From assembly GCA_013698495.1 (NCBI GenBank), contig JACCUV010000267.1, forward strand, positions 1-7,050: 7,050 nucleotides of DNA, written 5' to 3'. Below, in pieces: positions 4,891-7,050 of this stretch (position 1 is its first letter; each line of letters opens with the position of its first letter). A model generated the notes under the pieces. It saw nothing but the letters and a program-made list of their open reading frames with translations. It made no database searches and was not told where the DNA came from. This DNA comes from Chloroflexia bacterium. GTDB taxonomy: Bacteria; Chloroflexota; Chloroflexia; Thermomicrobiales; UBA6265. The translations under genes and the position numbers were made by a program.

Positions 4891-6620
4891 TGGCTGGCCT
4901 GACACGTCCGAGGAGAATGGACAAGCACGACTCGCGGGCCGAAGGCGACCACGGTACGACCGCAAAAGCACCGGTTGTCGAGGACCTCGAGGGCGCCCAC
5001 GACCACCACTTTCAGGCCCCTTTTCACCGCTCGATCCGTTTCCGCTTGACCGCCTGGTATGCCACGGCCCTGATCCTCGTGATCATTGCCCTCTCGCTTG
5101 CGCTGCACACACTGCTCGTCCGCACTTTGACCAACGAAGTCGAGAGCCGCCTCCTCAATGCCGTGAGGGAAATTGCTCCCGGCATAGAATTGGCCGCGCC
5201 GGCCCCTGACCCCGACGCACCTCCCCGAACCATTGACGACCTCGTCCTGGAACCGCCCAGTTACGATTCCGTCCTGCTCTCTGGACTCTGGTTCCAGATA
5301 TTCGGTCGAGACCAACAGCCCCACCACGTCGATTCCGCCGGTGCCCTCTCTGAGGCGCCCGCCGATCTTGTTGCTGCCTTGGCCGACAGCGACGCCTTCA
5401 GCGTCGAGCGGCGCACGTACAAGACGATCACGGTCGGCGGCGAGGAGTCGCTCGTGCTCGTCGCGCCATTGCCCCTCCGGGTCGGCGAAACCCAGCGCGT
5501 CATCATTGGCTGGGTGGTCGTCGGCGAGCCACTCGGCTTCCGCAACGCGATCATCGGCGTCGTTGGTCAGGTGCTCAGGTTGTTCGGCGTCGTCGGCGTC
5601 GTTCTCGCCGTGGGAGGTGGCTGGTTGATCGCGGGTCGGGCCTTGTCTCCCGTCGGGCGCATCACACGCACCGCCGGCACGATCGCTAATAGCGAGGGCG
5701 CCGTGTCGCTCTCCAAACGGCTCGATGTCCCCAACACCGGTGATGAGCTGAGCCGCCTGGCCCATACCTTCAACACGATGCTCGAGCGAATTGAAATGGC
5801 ATTCAACGCCCAGCGTCGATTCGTCAGCGACGCTTCGCACGAGTTGCGCACCCCCCTGACCTCGGTTCGCGGCAATGTCGACGTCCTGGTGCGCCAACTC
5901 ACCTCGGACCGTCCGATCGAAACCGACGAAATCGTCCAGGAACTGCACGTGATCAAGCGCGAGAGCAGCCGGATGAGTCGCCTGATCGAAGACATGCTGG
6001 TGTTGGCCCGCTCGGACTCGCCGAATCGTGGCGATTTCCTCAGAGTGAGAGCGGTTTCGCTCACCTCCCTGGCCGAGGAGGCGTTTCGCACTGCCCACCA
6101 GTTCGGCAATGGACAAGACTTGAAGCTCACCGCGGGAGGTTCGGTTTCGCTCAATGGTGATGCCGACCGCCTGATTCAGGTCATGATCATCCTGCTCGAT
6201 AACGCCATCCGTCACACACCCACCGCGGGTACGGTCGAAATGATCGTCGACAAGGCAGTGGATGCCACCTCCCGGGGGCTGTGCGCCAGGATCCGGGTGT
6301 GCGATACCGGGCCCGGCATCTCCGCCGAACACGTGCCACACCTCTTCGAGCGGTTTTATCGCGTCGAAGATGCTCGATCGCGAGTATCGGGTGGGACCGG
6401 ATTGGGACTCGCGATCGCGCTCACAATCGTCCGTGGCCATCGCGGTTGGATCGACGTGGACACGGTTCCCAACAAGGGCACGACGTTCTCGGTCTGGCTC
6501 CCGCTTGAGCCAGTTGCCGAGCCGGTGGCAGTGGCGCCGCCTGGCGACGATGACTCACTGCTGCACACCGCCAGGCGGCGCTATTTGCGCCTGCGCGAGG
6601 GAGCCTCCCGAGGCCGTTAA
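4890..6620 (+). CDS. Membrane sensor histidine kinase, partner of the response regulator
   Basis: The protein has 576 residues from ATG 4890, which shares one base with the regulator's stop codon, so the pair is co-translated. Order: a hydrophilic N-terminus of about 50 residues, TM1 (53-77), an extracytoplasmic sensor region (about 78-225, with a Pro/Asp-rich piece at 103-123), TM2 (about 226-250), HAMP (247-302), a HisKA domain with phosphorylated His317 (SDASHELRTPLTSVRGN), and an HATPase_c domain with N box Asn438 (LLDNAIRHTP), G1 DTGPGI (472-477), F box FERFYR and G2 GGTGLGLAIA (501-510). A 37-residue acidic/Arg tail follows. All catalytic motifs are intact. It resembles MprB/BaeS-type kinases. 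The N-terminus before TM1 is longer than usual; ATG 4917 is an alternative start, with AGGAG one base before it. Confidence 0.95.
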   Translation: MAGLTRPRRMDKHDSRAEGDHGTTAKAPVVEDLEGAHDHHFQAPFHRSIRFRLTAWYATALILVIIALSLALHTLLVRTLTNEVESRLLNAVREIAPGIELAAPAPDPDAPPRTIDDLVLEPPSYDSVLLSGLWFQIFGRDQQPHHVDSAGALSEAPADLVAALADSDAFSVERRTYKTITVGGEESLVLVAPLPLRVGETQRVIIGWVVVGEPLGFRNAIIGVVGQVLRLFGVVGVVLAVGGGWLIAGRALSPVGRITRTAGTIANSEGAVSLSKRLDVPNTGDELSRLAHTFNTMLERIEMAFNAQRRFVSDASHELRTPLTSVRGNVDVLVRQLTSDRPIETDEIVQELHVIKRESSRMSRLIEDMLVLARSDSPNRGDFLRVRAVSLTSLAEEAFRTAHQFGNGQDLKLTAGGSVSLNGDADRLIQVMIILLDNAIRHTPTAGTVEMIVDKAVDATSRGLCARIRVCDTGPGISAEHVPHLFERFYRVEDARSRVSGGTGLGLAIALTIVRGHRGWIDVDTVPNKGTTFSVWLPLEPVAEPVAVAPPGDDDSLLHTARRRYLRLREGASRGR

Positions 6621-6644
6621 TTCATCGAAACCCACAGGCTGCGC

Positions 6645-6666
6645 TGAACCCCTCGTACACAACCGC
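6645..6666 (+). repeat. 22-base motif, copy 2
   Basis: Matches 3544-3565 at 20 of 22 positions. It begins 25 bases after the kinase stop codon and ends 6 bases before the short palindromic element. Confidence 0.6.
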
Positions 6667-6672
6667 GAAATT

Positions 6673-6717
6673 CGTCATTCTGGTCCTGACCGCAGTCGAA
6701 GGAAGGAAGAGTGACGG
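6673..6717. repeat. Short palindromic dispersed element
   Basis: CGTCATTCT (6673-6681) pairs with AGAGTGACG (6708-6716), eight Watson-Crick pairs and one wobble. An inner GGTCCTGACC (6682-6691) can form a small stem. The ends resemble those of the 151-base element at 3359-3509, and GCAGTCGAAGGA inside fits the same repeat class. It may be a shortened member. Its place between convergent genes allows a terminator role. Confidence 0.55.
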
Positions 6718-6779
6718 CAGTTGAAGGTGTCACCAAATGCTTAACATGCTACCCAGCGGGCCCACCGCGTTGGAGCCAC

Positions 6780-7050
6780 TCAGCCACCCGCGCCGCCCTT
6801 GATCCCCGGATCGGCCAGCGCCGAGGGATCCAGAATGCGGTCCAACTCCTCGGCCGACAGATCGGTCAATTCACGGGCGACGTCCTTCACGCGACGCCCC
6901 TCGGCGTACGCCTGCTTCGCGATCCTGGCCGCCATGTCTTAGCCGATAATCGTATTCAGGGCCGTGACCATGATCGGATTCTTGTCCACCAGCTCGGCGA
7001 TGTGCTCCACATTCACCGTGAAGCCGGCCACCGCCTTGTCCGCCAGCACG
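6780..7050 (-). pseudogene. fumC: Class II fumarase C-terminal part, broken by an in-frame stop
   Basis: Read leftwards from the right edge, the frame gives VLADKAVAGFTVNVEHIAEL, then VDKNPIMVTALNTIIG, a TAA codon (6941-6939), then DMAARIAKQAYAEGRRVKDV and on to SAEELDRILDPSALADPGI and a TGA at 6782-6780. This is the C-terminal domain of the fumarase/aspartase family, closest in wording to FumC, which hydrates fumarate to malate in the TCA cycle. The family has IGYD where this reads IG-stop-D, so a Tyr codon (TAC or TAT) has become TAA. The 52 codons after it remain in frame and conserved, so the change is recent or an assembly error. If real, the protein loses its last 53 residues. The rest of the gene lies to the right of the window. 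Aspartase is the main alternative. Confidence 0.85.

Larger units (their letters stand above)
6621..6779. other. Convergent intergenic region
   Basis: It lies between the ends of the kinase and fumarase genes. It holds copy 2 of the 22-base motif and a short palindromic element that could stop transcription from both sides. GCGG..CCGC at 6756-6768 is a further weak hairpin; no U-run follows, so no standard terminator is called. Confidence 0.5.

Noticed and set aside
3808..4971. Long minus-strand ORF opposite the regulator gene
   Set aside because: It is the antisense shadow of a clear OmpR-family gene in GC-rich DNA and shows no domain.
4869..6440. 523-residue minus-strand ORF opposite the kinase gene
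   Set aside because: Antisense of intact HisKA/HATPase coding sequence; composition is typical of a shadow frame.
6756..6768. GCGG..CCGC hairpin as terminator
   Set aside because: The stem is four pairs and no U-run follows on either strand.

Overview
The window is GC-rich bacterial chromosome with dense coding on both strands. The organism is not identifiable from these bases alone. The gene styles (short arginase-like protein of the variant type, MprAB/PhoPR-like two-component pair, a class II fumarase C-terminus with Gly-Phe-Thr-Val wording) and the dispersed 'GTCATGTTGAGCG...AGTGACGG' intergenic repeats would fit a Chloroflexota/Thermomicrobia-type genome. That is an inference of modest confidence.

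Layout from left to right. (1) A phosphotransferase of the APH/choline-kinase fold enters from the left edge on the + strand. Its Arg/Pro/Gly-rich tail overlaps, tail to tail, the end of a - strand gene for a J-domain protein with a C-terminal membrane anchor. (2) A 388-base divergent intergenic region carries a small dyad and weak promoter-like signals. (3) A + strand two-gene unit follows: an arginase/agmatinase-fold protein lacking the catalytic His and one Mn ligand, overlapped by 14 bases by a small acidic protein of unknown function. (4) An 871-base non-coding region follows. It contains a palindromic dispersed element inside 9-bp inverted repeats, then two separate arrays of TTCAG-type half-sites repeated every 11 bases, then two identical 33-bp direct repeats in what would be the leader of the next gene. 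(5) An OmpR/PhoB-family response regulator and its membrane histidine kinase form an operon with TGATG stop/start overlap. (6) A short intergenic region holds a second palindromic element. (7) The C-terminal end of a class II fumarase gene enters on the - strand, broken by an in-frame TAA where a Tyr codon is expected.

The response regulator and kinase form a phosphorelay. The 11-bp-phased TTCAG arrays upstream have the geometry of OmpR/PhoB-family binding sites, and one array sits 10 bases before a TATCCT hexamer, so autoregulation by this regulator is the simplest reading. The arginase-like gene and the small gene after it are probably translated together. The phosphotransferase, the arginase-like protein and the fumarase each show a change at a functionally key residue. 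The arginase-like change looks like a family trait. The other two could be real decay or single-base errors in the assembly.
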